From Marinihelvus sp942491555 (GTDB taxonomy: Bacteria > Pseudomonadota > Gammaproteobacteria > Xanthomonadales > SZUA-36), in NCBI GenBank assembly GCA_942491555.1, contig CALOBN010000002.1, forward strand, positions 62,001-126,000: DNA of 64,000 nucleotides. Direction: 5' to 3'. Position numbers and translations under genes: made by a program. This document shows positions 44,502-54,149 of the stretch, piece after piece (position 1 is the stretch's first letter; each line of letters begins with the position of its first letter). Under the pieces are notes generated by a model. The model was not told where the DNA came from and searched no databases. It worked only from the letters and a program-made list of their open reading frames with translations.

Positions 44502-45563
44502 ATGGCGCCCAGGCAGAGATCGGAACCGCATTGGGAAGCCCTTGCGCGCACCTCGGGGCCACCGAGTTTTTGTCGTTGGCGCTCCGTTCTCGGTGTGGCG
44601 GCGATGTCTTTGCTGGCGGCCTGGATGATTTCTCTGGGCAGCGCCTGGCCGATGGATGCGAAGGCCTTAATGGCTCTCGTTGTTTACGCGGTTGGTCTGG
44701 GTCTGTTCTGTGCCTACCTGGTGTGCGGCTGTGGCGGGCTACTGGCGAGAATGGGCACACGTACCGCCTGGTTCGCTGCCTGGGTCGTGGTGGTTCTGGG
44801 TGCCTGGGTGTTCAGTTACCTGGTTGGCATGATCAGCTCGGTATTGGGCGTTGGTCCCAGTGCGGAGGCCCACGCCTTGTTTGTCAGCAAGAGTGTCCTG
44901 GCCGCGGCGATCGTGAGCCTGGCGCTGTTCCGGTATCTGTTTGTCCGCGCCCGCTGGGAAGCCGATATGCTGTCGGAGGCCGAGGCGCGGGTGGAAGCCC
45001 TGCAGGCGCGCATTCGGCCACACTTCCTGTTTAACAGCCTCAATACAATCGCCAGCCTGATCCATGACGACCCCAAGAGCGCTGAGCGCGCCACGGTAGA
45101 CCTGGCCGAACTGTTTCGCGGCGGTATGCGTCGCAGTGAAGACATGATTCCCCTGCGCGATGAGCTTTCGCTGGGTCGCAAATACCTGTCCATGGAGCAG
45201 CGCCGCCTGGGTGAGCGGCTGCAGGTCGAATGGGACGTGGATGGCTTGCCGGCACAGGAGCCGGTCCTGCCCATGCTGCTGCAACCGCTGCTTGAGAACG
45301 CGGTCGCCCATGGCATACAGCCGCATCCCGACGGTGGCACAGTGCGGGTCTTCGGATGCCTGGAAGGAGGCAACATCATTGTTACCGTCACCAATCCTCT
45401 GGCACCATCCGGCAGCAAGCCGGGCCATGGCATGGCCCTGGGCAATATTCGCTCAAGACTGGCCTTGACCTACAGTTCGCTGGCCAGTCTTATGACCCAC
45501 AAAGATGCTCACAACCATTACGCTGTTTTGACGATACCGCATGCTAAAAATTCTGATCGTTGA
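44502..45563 (+). CDS. algZ: AlgZ/LytS-type sensor histidine kinase
   Basis: A 353-residue membrane kinase from the ATG at 44502 after TTAGGGA. Four membrane helices in residues 30-150 (including MALVVYAVGLGLFCAYLV, FAAWVVVVLGAWVFSYLVG, KSVLAAAIVSLALFRYLF) lead to the HisKA_2 dimer helix with the phospho-acceptor in RPHFLFNSLNTIASLI and the ATPase region LLQPLLENAVAHGI and GNIRSRL. Partner of the response regulator downstream, overlapping by 23 bases. Confidence 0.9.
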   Translation: MAPRQRSEPHWEALARTSGPPSFCRWRSVLGVAAMSLLAAWMISLGSAWPMDAKALMALVVYAVGLGLFCAYLVCGCGGLLARMGTRTAWFAAWVVVVLGAWVFSYLVGMISSVLGVGPSAEAHALFVSKSVLAAAIVSLALFRYLFVRARWEADMLSEAEARVEALQARIRPHFLFNSLNTIASLIHDDPKSAERATVDLAELFRGGMRRSEDMIPLRDELSLGRKYLSMEQRRLGERLQVEWDVDGLPAQEPVLPMLLQPLLENAVAHGIQPHPDGGTVRVFGCLEGGNIIVTVTNPLAPSGSKPGHGMALGNIRSRLALTYSSLASLMTHKDAHNHYAVLTIPHAKNSDR

Positions 45564-46245
45564 CGATGAGCTGCCGGCACGCTCGCGCATGCGCCGCCTG
45601 CTCGGCGAGCAGGCCGGCAGCGAGGTTTGCGGCGAAGCCGGGTCCGGGAACGAGGCCCTCGTTCTGGTCGAACGATTGCAACCGGATGTGCTGCTGCTGG
45701 ACATTTCCATGCCCGGTCTGGATGGGCTGGGCCTGGCGAAAAAGCTCAAGAGCCGTGACGATGCGCCGGTGATTATTTTTTGCACCGCTTTTGAAGAGCA
45801 TGCCCTTACGGCTTTTGAATCTGATGCGATCGACTACCTGGTCAAGCCGGTCAGTGCCGAGCGCCTCGGCGCGGCGCTGGAACGGGCACGCCGTTTTCTT
45901 GGTATGGACCGGCCCGAGGCGTTTCTGGCATCAACGCTCGGGGGTTCCACCGAGTTGATTGATATGGGCGATATCACCTGTTTGCTGGCTGAAGACAAAT
46001 ACACAACGGTTTACCTTTGTGGCCGCACCCTGATGATCAATCACTCGCTCACCGAGATCGAGCAGGCCCATCCGGACCGGTTTATCCGCGTGCATCGCAG
46101 TGCGCTGGTTGCCCGTAACCGGGTGCGGGGTCTGGAAAAAGGGGATGGCGGAATGCATGTACTCGTGGAAGACTGTTCACTGCGCCCGGTAGTTAGCCGG
46201 CGCCAATTGCCGGCCGTGCGCCGACTGATCAAGGAATTACAATAA
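45541..46245 (+). CDS. algR: AlgR-type LytTR response regulator
   Basis: A 234-residue regulator. Receiver domain 1-115 with D54 as phospho-acceptor (LLLDISMPG), acidic pocket at VDDE (8-10) and Lys in YLVKPVSAE. The LytTR DNA-binding domain occupies residues 135-234 (VYLCGRTLMI, FIRVHRSALVARNRV). AlgR of Pseudomonas controls alginate, motility and other genes. Stop codon overlaps the hemC ATG by one base. Confidence 0.92.
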   Translation: MLKILIVDDELPARSRMRRLLGEQAGSEVCGEAGSGNEALVLVERLQPDVLLLDISMPGLDGLGLAKKLKSRDDAPVIIFCTAFEEHALTAFESDAIDYLVKPVSAERLGAALERARRFLGMDRPEAFLASTLGGSTELIDMGDITCLLAEDKYTTVYLCGRTLMINHSLTEIEQAHPDRFIRVHRSALVARNRVRGLEKGDGGMHVLVEDCSLRPVVSRRQLPAVRRLIKELQ

Positions 46246-47162
46246 TGAAGACCCTTCGAATCGCAACGCGCCGCAGCGCGCTCGCCCTGTGGCAGGCCAA
46301 CCATGTCCGGGACCTGCTTATGTCGGCCCACCCCGGCCTGGAGGTGGAGCTGGTCAAGATCGTGACCAAGGGCGACCGTATTCTTGACCGGCCCTTGTCC
46401 GAAATTGGCGGTAAGGGTCTTTTTCTGAAAGAACTCGAGGCTTCCCTGCTCGCCGGTGAAACGGATCTGGCAGTGCACTCCATGAAAGATATGCCCGCAG
46501 AGATGCCCGACGGGCTGGACCTGGTCGCGGCATTACCGCGCGCAAACCCTTTCGATGCCTGGATCAGCAACAGCGGGGCGACCCTCGAGGAGTTGCCGGC
46601 AGGCGCCAGGGTGGGTACTTCAAGTCTGCGCCGGCGCTGCCAGGTACTGGCGGCACGACCGGATCTGGACGTGGTCGAGCTGCGTGGCAATGTTGACACG
46701 CGCCTGGCCAAACTCGACGCCGGCGAGTACGACGCCATTATCCTGGCCTGCGCCGGGCTTGAGCGTCTTGGCCTGGATGGCAGAGTCACCGCGGAACTCG
46801 CACCACCACACTTTCTGCCGGCAGCCACCCAGGGCATTATCGGGTTGCAGTGCCGCACGGCTGATGGCCCGGTGCTGGATGCGATTGCACCCCTGGCCGA
46901 TGAAGGCGCCATGATCCAGGCCACTGCCGAGCGCACCGTCATGGCACGCCTTGAGGGCAGCTGCCAGGTGCCATTGGCGGCCCGTGCCATAATCGATGAG
47001 GGGTCAATTTCAATGGTTGGACTGGTGGGCACGCCGGACGGCAAGCGTATCTTGCGTGCCGCCGTGGAGGGCACGGATCCTGTCGCCACCGGCCTGGCCC
47101 TGGCTGATGAGCTGATCGCCCAGGGTGCTGAGGCGATCATTGCGGATTTGTCCAGGCACTGA
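46245..47162 (+). CDS. hemC: porphobilinogen deaminase HemC
   Basis: A 305-residue enzyme that links four porphobilinogens to hydroxymethylbilane. IATRRSALALWQANHV, KGLFLKELEASLLAGETDLAVHSMKDMP and the dipyrromethane cysteine in LEGSCQVPLAA (about residue 241) are present. Full length. It is directly coupled to algR. Confidence 0.97.
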   Translation: MKTLRIATRRSALALWQANHVRDLLMSAHPGLEVELVKIVTKGDRILDRPLSEIGGKGLFLKELEASLLAGETDLAVHSMKDMPAEMPDGLDLVAALPRANPFDAWISNSGATLEELPAGARVGTSSLRRRCQVLAARPDLDVVELRGNVDTRLAKLDAGEYDAIILACAGLERLGLDGRVTAELAPPHFLPAATQGIIGLQCRTADGPVLDAIAPLADEGAMIQATAERTVMARLEGSCQVPLAARAIIDEGSISMVGLVGTPDGKRILRAAVEGTDPVATGLALADELIAQGAEAIIADLSRH

Positions 47163-47241
47163 TCCATAGCGGGCCGCAGCGGCGGGCCCGGTCTCCCTGG
47201 CCGACCTGCTAAACTCAACAGCGGTCCGCATTGGTCGTTTC

Positions 47242-47982
47242 ATGATCTACACACACGCCTTGTTGAGCCGTCCCGAGCCCCAGCTCACCGAGCTGGCCGG
47301 CGGAATCCGGGCAGCTCATCTCGAACCGGTGTGCATGCCGGCATTTACGTTTTCCAGCACACACGAGAGCGTGGCTCCGGACTCAGCCTGGCGTGATAAC
47401 CGTACACGGCTGCTTATTTTTACCAGTCCCCGGGCTGTGGAATTTGGTCTTAAGGCTCTGCCAGGCACCATGCTGCAGGACTGTCGGCTGGTGTCTGTGG
47501 GGCCGGCGACCACCCGCGCACTTGCAAACGCCGGCCTGCAGGCGCTGCAGGCGCCCGGCCCGACCTTTGACAGCGATGCGCTGCTGGCCTGTGTGAAGTC
47601 GCAGTTGCAACCCGGGGCGGCCGTTATTCTTGCGGCACCCGGCGGCCGGGAGGCCATCCAGGAAGGTCTGCAGGCCATGGGCTGGCAGGTTCGCCTGGTG
47701 CCGGTTTACCGCCGAGAACCCGTGGACCCCGATCCACTGGCCATAACAGAGCTGGAGCGTGCGGAGGGTGTCCTGAGTATCTGGACGAGCGGTACGGCGC
47801 TGGAGTACCTGTTAAGCAAACTCAGCGCCGGGGCCGGTCGCCAGGTTCGTGCCGGTACTGCCATCGTGGTGGCCGAGCGCCTGGTAGAACGGGCCAAAGC
47901 GCTGGGCTTTGGCGATGTGCGACTGGCGGCAAGTGCGTCAAATAGCGCACTGTTGGAAGCGGTTCATGAGGTTATTACCTGA
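47242..47982 (+). CDS. hemD: uroporphyrinogen-III synthase HemD
   Basis: A 246-residue enzyme that cyclises hydroxymethylbilane with inversion of ring D. The sequence family is weakly conserved, but SRPEPQLTELAGGIRAA, FTSPRAVEFGL, SVGPATTRALANAGL and WTSGTALEYLL are typical. It follows hemC and precedes hemX. Confidence 0.88.
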   Translation: MIYTHALLSRPEPQLTELAGGIRAAHLEPVCMPAFTFSSTHESVAPDSAWRDNRTRLLIFTSPRAVEFGLKALPGTMLQDCRLVSVGPATTRALANAGLQALQAPGPTFDSDALLACVKSQLQPGAAVILAAPGGREAIQEGLQAMGWQVRLVPVYRREPVDPDPLAITELERAEGVLSIWTSGTALEYLLSKLSAGAGRQVRAGTAIVVAERLVERAKALGFGDVRLAASASNSALLEAVHEVIT

Positions 47983-48059
47983 AGGGCATTGCGCACAGTC
48001 GGTGCAAAGCAGCGCGCATTTGGTTAGCATCTTAAAATCTGAGCGAAGGAGTCCTGTCC

Positions 48060-49412
48060 GTGTCTGAAACGGAAGAGCAAGCCCCGGAATTCGATCCCTT
48101 TGCAGCGCCGGCAAGTAAAAAAGGGCGTGGCGGTGTACTCATCGCCCTGCTGGCATTGGCGCTGGCAGTTGCCGTAAGCGGCTGGAATGCCTGGCTGTGG
48201 TGGCAAGACCGGGAAGGGCAGGGCGCCGCAGTGGCAATGACCGAAACACTGCGGCAGCTCAGCAGCGGGCAGGCTGATTTAGTGCGCACCCAGCGACAGC
48301 AAAGTGCCCGGCTCGATACGGTCGAGCGGCTTGAGCTTGAAAGCGGCCTGGCCCAGCTTGATGAGGCCCTGGCGCAGGCGCGCAGTGTGGCGGGCTCGGA
48401 CCGGGCACGCCTGGCGTCCATGGAGGGCGCACTCGCCGAAACCATGAGCTTGCTCAACCGTCTTGAGTCACGGGTTGCGGCCATCGTCGTGCGCGGCGAG
48501 TCGCCGCGCCAGGGACTTGAACTCGCCGAGGTTGATTATCTTTTAAGGTCGGCCAATGAGCGGCTGCGCCTCTACGGGGACGCGCGCTCTGCGGCGCAGG
48601 CCCTGGCGCTCGCCGACGCCCAGCTCGAGGCCATGGATGACCCGGTTTATCTGACCGTGCGGCAATCCATCGCTGCGGCAAGCCTGGCCATTGAGTCGGT
48701 TCAGCGCCCGGATATGGTTGCTCTGACCGAGGGGTTGTCCAGCCTGCAAGCGCAAATTCCAGGTTTGCCATTTCCAGGCGAGGTGATCGTCGCATCGCCG
48801 ACAGGACCGCTTGTTGCTGAAGACCCCGGTCTCTGGGCCCGTTTTAAAGGTGCCATGAGTTCCCTGGTCACCGTGCGCCGTGAGGAACAGGACCTTTTAC
48901 TGATCAGCCTTGAGGATAAAGATACCGTGCGCCAGGCCCTGTGGCTGCAGTTGGAAGCAGCCCGGCTGGCCTTACTGCGTGAAGACGATTCCGCTTACCA
49001 GTCCGCCCTGCAGCGCGCCAATGCAACACTGGCCCAGTACTTTGATAAGGGCGCTGACGCGTTTGCCCGATTCGAAGCCGGACTGATTAAGTTGCGCGCG
49101 ACAAGTCTGGCGGTGGACTGGCCGGACATTGCCGAACCCTGGACGCGTCTGAAAGGTATTCGTGACACGAGCGTGCCCACGTCTCCTGCCATGCCGGCAA
49201 GCTCGCCGGTACCAGCAGCCGTTGCGCCCGCACAAAGCGTCCCGGCTGCACCGGACAGTGAGGATTCCGCGCCCGCCAGCGTGGCTGAGTCCAACCTCGA
49301 ATCAGAACCGGGGTCAGAACCAGAACCAGAACCAGAACCGGAAGCTGACTCTGACCCTGAACCAGGGCCGGAGCCCGTTTTGGTCCCTGCTGAAGCGGAC
49401 AACGACACGTGA
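48060..49412 (+). CDS. hemX: HemX-like membrane protein
   Basis: A 450-residue inner-membrane protein from a GTG at 48060. One membrane helix at residues 25-45 (GVLIALLALALAVAVSGWNAW) is followed by a long periplasmic coiled region (LDTVERLELESGLAQLDEALAQA). The tail is a low-complexity Glu-Pro run, EPEPEPEPEADSDPEPGP, encoded by CAGAAC hexamers at 49315-49338. HemX has no proven reaction in gammaproteobacteria but is co-transcribed with haem genes. Confidence 0.85.
   Translation: MSETEEQAPEFDPFAAPASKKGRGGVLIALLALALAVAVSGWNAWLWWQDREGQGAAVAMTETLRQLSSGQADLVRTQRQQSARLDTVERLELESGLAQLDEALAQARSVAGSDRARLASMEGALAETMSLLNRLESRVAAIVVRGESPRQGLELAEVDYLLRSANERLRLYGDARSAAQALALADAQLEAMDDPVYLTVRQSIAAASLAIESVQRPDMVALTEGLSSLQAQIPGLPFPGEVIVASPTGPLVAEDPGLWARFKGAMSSLVTVRREEQDLLLISLEDKDTVRQALWLQLEAARLALLREDDSAYQSALQRANATLAQYFDKGADAFARFEAGLIKLRATSLAVDWPDIAEPWTRLKGIRDTSVPTSPAMPASSPVPAAVAPAQSVPAAPDSEDSAPASVAESNLESEPGSEPEPEPEPEADSDPEPGPEPVLVPAEADNDT
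49315..49338 (+). repeat. CAGAAC hexamer tandem repeat in hemX
   Basis: CAGAAC repeats four times in tandem in the hemX tail and keeps the Glu-Pro frame. The copy number may slip between strains without breaking the gene. Confidence 0.85.
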
Positions 49413-50626
49413 AGCGTTCCGTGCTGCTGATCACCGTGCTTGGCTTGCTGCTGCTCACCGCAGCGCTGGCGCCACTGTTCAAGAACGATCCGGGTCTCGT
49501 ACAGATTCATTTTCTCGGCTGGACCATTGAGACCAGCATGCTGGTTTTGATCGGCGGTTTGATATTGCTCTGGTTGCTTGTGAGCCTGGTGTTCTGGCTG
49601 TGGCGTCTGCCGGCGCAGACCGCACAGAAAGTGGCCGAGCGCCGCGGGCTCGCGCAGCTTGAGAAAGGCCTGCTGGCGCTGACCGAGGGCGACTGGAAAA
49701 CCGCCGAGAAAGCCCTTGGCAAATCCGCTGCATTGCCCGGCAAGACCACCGCCCGCTACCTGGCCGCCGCCCAGGCAGCGTCGGGTCTGGATGACATGGA
49801 GAAAAGTGAATACTATCTGGAACAGGCGGACAGCGGCAGCAGCAAGCAGAGTTTTATCGTGGAGCTCACCCGTGCCCGACTGCTGATGGACAACGCGCAA
49901 CGTGCCGAAGCCTTGCCGGTCTTAAGGTCCTTGCATGCACGCCGCAAGAATCACCCGCAGGTGTTGGATCTGTTGACACGCTGCTACCGGCAACTGGGAC
50001 GTTGGGACGATTTGCAGGCGCTGATGCCACAGCTGAGCAAAGCCGGGGTGCTCGACAGTGAGGAGTATGGCGAGATTCAGCAGGAAATCGCCCGGCATCA
50101 GCTGTCAGAGGCACGCGATGCGGAGGCGCTTGAAGCGGCCTGGAAAGCCTTGCCTAAACCCATGAAGCGTGACCCGCGCAGTGTCGAGGTGTTTGCCGAG
50201 CGTGCCGGCGTGCTGGAACGTGCTGATCTTGCCGCAGCCGTTCTGCAGGCCAGTATCAAGAGCGAATGGAGCCAGGCTTTGGTCCTGCGCTACGGTGATC
50301 CGGGCGCCGGGGACGCGGCTCAAAGGCTCAGCCAGTGCGAGAAATGGTTGCTGAAGCACCCCGATGATCCGGCCTTGCATATGGCGCTGGGGCGACTGTG
50401 TGCGGGGCAGTCGCTGTGGGGCAAAGCGCGCACGCACCTGGTACGAAGCCTGGAGCTGGAGCCGACTGCAGCAGGCTATGACGCGCTGGGGCAGCTGCTG
50501 GAACGCCAGGGCGAGCTGGAGCCGGCCATGGCCTGCTTCCGCAACGCCCTGCGCATGACTCAGGGTCGCTCGCCAGAGCCACTGCCCACCCAGCACGGCC
50601 GGCTGGCAGGGCCGGAACAGTCCTGA
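49409..50626 (+). CDS. hemY: HemY-like membrane TPR protein
   Basis: A 405-residue protein from a GTG overlapping the hemX stop (GTGA). Two N-terminal membrane helices (SVLLITVLGLLLLTAALAPLF; MLVLIGGLILLWLLVSLVFWLW) precede a HemY N-terminal domain and TPR repeats (residues 100-380). HemY in this sense is not the protoporphyrinogen oxidase of that name; it is thought to scaffold the late haem steps. Confidence 0.88.
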   Translation: MKRSVLLITVLGLLLLTAALAPLFKNDPGLVQIHFLGWTIETSMLVLIGGLILLWLLVSLVFWLWRLPAQTAQKVAERRGLAQLEKGLLALTEGDWKTAEKALGKSAALPGKTTARYLAAAQAASGLDDMEKSEYYLEQADSGSSKQSFIVELTRARLLMDNAQRAEALPVLRSLHARRKNHPQVLDLLTRCYRQLGRWDDLQALMPQLSKAGVLDSEEYGEIQQEIARHQLSEARDAEALEAAWKALPKPMKRDPRSVEVFAERAGVLERADLAAAVLQASIKSEWSQALVLRYGDPGAGDAAQRLSQCEKWLLKHPDDPALHMALGRLCAGQSLWGKARTHLVRSLELEPTAAGYDALGQLLERQGELEPAMACFRNALRMTQGRSPEPLPTQHGRLAGPEQS

Positions 50627-50658
50627 TCTGAACCTTGGAAGTGAACTCCTGAGCCGGC

Positions 50659-51708
50659 CTAGTGCGGCCGCTTCAGGATGCTGATGGGCACATCAGAGCC
50701 GAATTCGAAGGAATCGTAGTACAGCCGGTCCTCGCGGACGCCCCGCTCAAGAAAGCGATGCTTCGCGATATCGATCATGGCCGGCGGCCCACTCATGTAC
50801 ACGTCGTGGTGTGCAAGTTCGTCGTACGCATCCAGCACGGCCTCATGAACAAAACCGGCAAAGCCGTCCTCCGGCCCCAGCTCACCGGGTTCGGATATGG
50901 CCGGAGTGTATTCGATGTGCGTGTGGGCGCTCAGCCACTCGTTGATCAGGCTTTCATGATAGAGCTCAGGTCTTGTGCGTGCGCCCCAGAAAAGGTGGAT
51001 CGGTCGCGTGTCGCCGTGCGCCAGCAAATCCTCAATCATTGATTTAAGGGGCGCGAAGCCGGTACCGCCGCCCATCATGATGATGGGGCGATCTTCCTGG
51101 TCATGACGGACAAAGAAGGTTCCCTGCGGGCCCTCGATACGCAGGATGTCCTTGAGCTGCATTTGATCGAACACCCAGCCCGTGAAGTCACCGCCCTCAA
51201 CATGACGCACATGCAGCTCCACCTCGTCCTCCCTGGCCGGCGAACTGGCGATGGAAAATGCCCGCCGCTTACCGCCCGGGAGCAGAATGTCCAGGTACTG
51301 ACCGGCGAGAAACTGCAGGCGCTGGGCGCGCGGCAGTTTAAGCACGATTTTCATCACATTGTCTGCCAGCCGGGTCTTTTCGATGACCCGTGCAGGCAGT
51401 TTATGAACCGGGATATCGCGGACGGCCTCGATCTCACGCACATCCAGCGTCAGGTCGGAGCAGGCGCTTGCCTGGCAAAGCAGGACATCGCCAGCGGCCT
51501 GTTCATCGTCATCAAGTGCGAGCGGGGGGTGATTTGGGTACTGAACCCGGCCTTCAAGCAAACGGCCTTTGCAACTGCCGCAGGTGCCGTTTTTGCAACT
51601 GTACGGCAACATGACGCCCTGGCGCGTGGCGGCTTCCAGGAGTGGCTCATCGTTTTCGGCCTCGAAGCTGCGTCCGCTGCCATTAATCTGAATTTTGTAT
51701 GGGGGCAT
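50659..51708 (-). CDS. 2Fe-2S/flavin oxidoreductase (CDP-6-deoxy-glucoseen reductase-like)
   Basis: A 349-residue electron-transfer reductase from the ATG at 51708. Residues 1-90 are a plant-type [2Fe-2S] domain with cysteines in YSCKNGTCGSCKG and LLCQA. Residues 110-210 bind flavin (RAFSIASSP is the FAD motif) and 215-349 bind NAD(P)H (MMGGGTGFAPLKSMIEDLL). Similar enzymes serve oxygenases or sugar deoxygenation; the partner is unknown. Divergent from the thioesterase gene. Confidence 0.88.
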   Translation of the reverse strand: MPPYKIQINGSGRSFEAENDEPLLEAATRQGVMLPYSCKNGTCGSCKGRLLEGRVQYPNHPPLALDDDEQAAGDVLLCQASACSDLTLDVREIEAVRDIPVHKLPARVIEKTRLADNVMKIVLKLPRAQRLQFLAGQYLDILLPGGKRRAFSIASSPAREDEVELHVRHVEGGDFTGWVFDQMQLKDILRIEGPQGTFFVRHDQEDRPIIMMGGGTGFAPLKSMIEDLLAHGDTRPIHLFWGARTRPELYHESLINEWLSAHTHIEYTPAISEPGELGPEDGFAGFVHEAVLDAYDELAHHDVYMSGPPAMIDIAKHRFLERGVREDRLYYDSFEFGSDVPISILKRPH

Positions 51709-51928
51709 GATCGTTGGTTTTGCTGCTGCGCGGCGGTCCCGCCGGGCGGAAAGAGGCCAATATGGACGCGCGGGCGCTTCGTTACAAGTCCCGCCCGGAG
51801 TCACGTTGGCTTCTGGATCCCTGTCTTGATTGCTTCCTGATCCGGAACCTTGTTGGTTTTTGGACGAGCTTTCAAGTCGCCTGTGCTAACCTTTGGCGCC
51901 TAATCGGGGACGCCCGGATCGAGAATTC

Positions 51929-52372
51929 ATGGAAATCAATTTCTGCAAGGCGGGGACCTCCCTTGCCGAGTTGGTGAAGATACACCAAGGCACCGCAATA
52001 GATCGTCTGGGTATTCGCTTTACCGCGATGGCACCCGCGTCCTTGTGGGCCGAGATGCCAGTTGATGAACGCACCATTCAACCCCACGGCATTTTGCACG
52101 GGGGTGCCTCCCTGTTACTGGCCGAAAGCATGGGCAGTGTGGCGTCCGCCCTGATTGCCGGACCACTGGGAGGGCGCCCGGTGGGCATTGAGATCAGCGG
52201 CAGTCACCTGCGCCCGGCCGACAGCGGTTATGTTACGGGTGTGTGCCGTCCCTTACGGGTGGGGCTGGGGCTGCATTTCTGGCGCATTGCCATCTTTAAC
52301 CTTGCCGGCGAGCAATGTTGCGAATCGCGTCTGACGATCAAGATACTGCGCAGCGGTAGCGGGGCGCGCTGA
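51929..52372 (+). CDS. hotdog-fold acyl-CoA thioesterase (MenI/YdiI-like)
   Basis: A 147-residue 4HBT thioesterase from the ATG at 51929. The active-site region QPHGILHGGASLLLAESMGS is typical of the YdiI/PaaI group; it hydrolyses acyl- or aryl-CoA such as DHNA-CoA. The family often uses a Glu or Asp in this helix (E64-like in LLAESM). It is the first gene of a five-gene run. Confidence 0.87.
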   Translation: MEINFCKAGTSLAELVKIHQGTAIDRLGIRFTAMAPASLWAEMPVDERTIQPHGILHGGASLLLAESMGSVASALIAGPLGGRPVGIEISGSHLRPADSGYVTGVCRPLRVGLGLHFWRIAIFNLAGEQCCESRLTIKILRSGSGAR

Positions 52373-52375
52373 GGT

Positions 52376-53164
52376 ATGTGGAGCGATGCTCTGACGCCGT
52401 TTCGCTGGCTTGTGCGCGGGGTCCAGTTTCTGTTGCATGCCACCATCATGTTGCCGCCCACGGTGATGGCGCAAGGCCGTTTGGGACAGCGTATCCAGGT
52501 TGGCGATAAAACCCTGGGCCTGGTTTTACTTAACTGGTGGAGTGGTCGAACCTGCCGGCTTTTCGGCTTGCGGCCTGAAGTGCATGGCGCGCCAATCGAC
52601 GGGCCGGTGCTGATCGTTGCGAATCATATTTCATGGGCGGACATCCAGGGCCTGCACAGCGTTGCCGCGATGAGTTTTGTCGGTAAAGCAGAGATCTCCC
52701 GTTGGCCGGTACTCAGTACCCTGGCCGATGCCGGGGGCACAATTTATCACCAGCGCGGCAGCCACGACTCCAGCCATGGGGTCATGGAGCAGGTTAAGGA
52801 ACGGTTTGCCAAACACGGCAGGGTCGCGGTATTTCCCGAGGGCGGTATTTTACCGGGCGACGGGGTAAAGCGTTTTCACGCAAGGATGTTCAAGGTCGCC
52901 CAGGAAACCGGCTGTCCGGTTCAACCGGTCATGATTCGTTATTTGCGTGATGGCAAGATTGATCCGGATGTGACGTTCCTTGAGGACGAAAACTTCCTCA
53001 TCAACCTGATCCGCCTGATGGGCCGGCCGTCCAGTATTGCCCAGATCTGCTTTCTGGAACCTTTTGAGCCGGGTGATATGCCGCGCCGTGCCCTGTGTCA
53101 GCGGGCGGAAGATGCAGTCCGACGTGCTCACGATGCACCGCCCACAGCGACGGGACTGAACTGA
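52376..53164 (+). CDS. PlsC-like lysophospholipid acyltransferase
   Basis: A 262-residue acyltransferase. The HX4D motif is NHISWAD (about residue 83), followed by motif III FPEGGILPG. An N-terminal amphipathic region (PFRWLVRGVQFLLHATIMLP) anchors it. Members acylate lysophospholipids or ornithine lipids. It overlaps the next gene's start: its TGA is at 53162-53164 and the next ATG at 53164. Confidence 0.9.
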   Translation: MWSDALTPFRWLVRGVQFLLHATIMLPPTVMAQGRLGQRIQVGDKTLGLVLLNWWSGRTCRLFGLRPEVHGAPIDGPVLIVANHISWADIQGLHSVAAMSFVGKAEISRWPVLSTLADAGGTIYHQRGSHDSSHGVMEQVKERFAKHGRVAVFPEGGILPGDGVKRFHARMFKVAQETGCPVQPVMIRYLRDGKIDPDVTFLEDENFLINLIRLMGRPSSIAQICFLEPFEPGDMPRRALCQRAEDAVRRAHDAPPTATGLN

Positions 53165-54141
53165 TGCAGGACTTCATTGCACCTTTCGGGCTGCGCAACC
53201 GGCACACCCAATCGATCCTCAACTCAAGCATTTTTCGTAAAGCAGTAGTGCGTCCGAGGGCCGCGGTGCTGCTGGAACGTGAAGAGCTGATGTTCATGGA
53301 TGCCGGCGACGGCGTCCGGCTGCAAGGAAAGTATTCGCGCCAGCCCGGTGGCGGGCGCGGCCTGGTCGCGCTTCTGCATGGCTGGGAAGGGAGCGCAAAC
53401 TCCAATTACATGCTCGATACGGGTGCTCTGCTATTCGATGCAGGTTTCGACGTGTTCCGTCTGAACTTTCGTGATCATGGAGGAACGCACCATCTGAATC
53501 CGGGCCTGTTCCACTCCTGCCGTCTTGATGAGGTGATTGGCGCACTGGGCGACATGCAGCGCCGCCTGGGGGTCAGCGGCTGGAAGGTTGCCGGTTACTC
53601 GCTGGGTGGTAATTTTGCCTTGCGCGTTGCCCGGCATGGCCCCGAGGCAGGCCTCGAAATTTCCCAGGCGTATGCGGTCTGCCCGGTGATTGACCCGCAC
53701 AGCGTTTTGAGCGCCATGGAACAAGGGTTTCCTTTGTATGAGAAATACTATGTCCAAAAATGGTCGCGCTCGGTACGTGCCAAGCAGGCCGAGCACCCAC
53801 AGCGCTACAACACTCTTGATGAGTGGTTCAGCCTGCCGGGATTGCGGGCGCGGACGGCATTTTTTGCCACGCGTTACGCCTCTTTCGAGTCCCTCGAAGA
53901 ATATCTCCAGGGTTATTCGATCGGCGGTGAGCGATTGAGAAAGCTGGAAGTGCCCAGTGTTTTGCTCACCTCGAAGGATGATCCGGTCTGCCCGGTCGCG
54001 GACCTGGCGTTGTTACCGGAAAATGACCGCTTGCAACTGCACGTGACCCGCCATGGCGGACATTGCGGCTATTTGAAAAACTGGAAACTGGAGAGCTGGG
54101 CCGATGAACGTATCGTCGAGAACTTTCTGCTGCCTCGCTGA
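53164..54141 (+). CDS. alpha/beta-hydrolase, YheT-like
   Basis: A 325-residue hydrolase of the YheT group. Its N-terminal FGLRNRHTQSILNSSIFR is family-typical. The nucleophile Ser lies in GYSLGGNFALRVA, the HGWEGSANS oxyanion loop and DHGGTHHLNPGLFHS are present, Asp is in SKDDPVCPV and His in HGGHCGYL. It acts on an unknown ester, possibly lipid-related in view of the preceding acyltransferase. Confidence 0.86.
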   Translation: MQDFIAPFGLRNRHTQSILNSSIFRKAVVRPRAAVLLEREELMFMDAGDGVRLQGKYSRQPGGGRGLVALLHGWEGSANSNYMLDTGALLFDAGFDVFRLNFRDHGGTHHLNPGLFHSCRLDEVIGALGDMQRRLGVSGWKVAGYSLGGNFALRVARHGPEAGLEISQAYAVCPVIDPHSVLSAMEQGFPLYEKYYVQKWSRSVRAKQAEHPQRYNTLDEWFSLPGLRARTAFFATRYASFESLEEYLQGYSIGGERLRKLEVPSVLLTSKDDPVCPVADLALLPENDRLQLHVTRHGGHCGYLKNWKLESWADERIVENFLLPR

Positions 54142-54149
54142 GATTTAAA

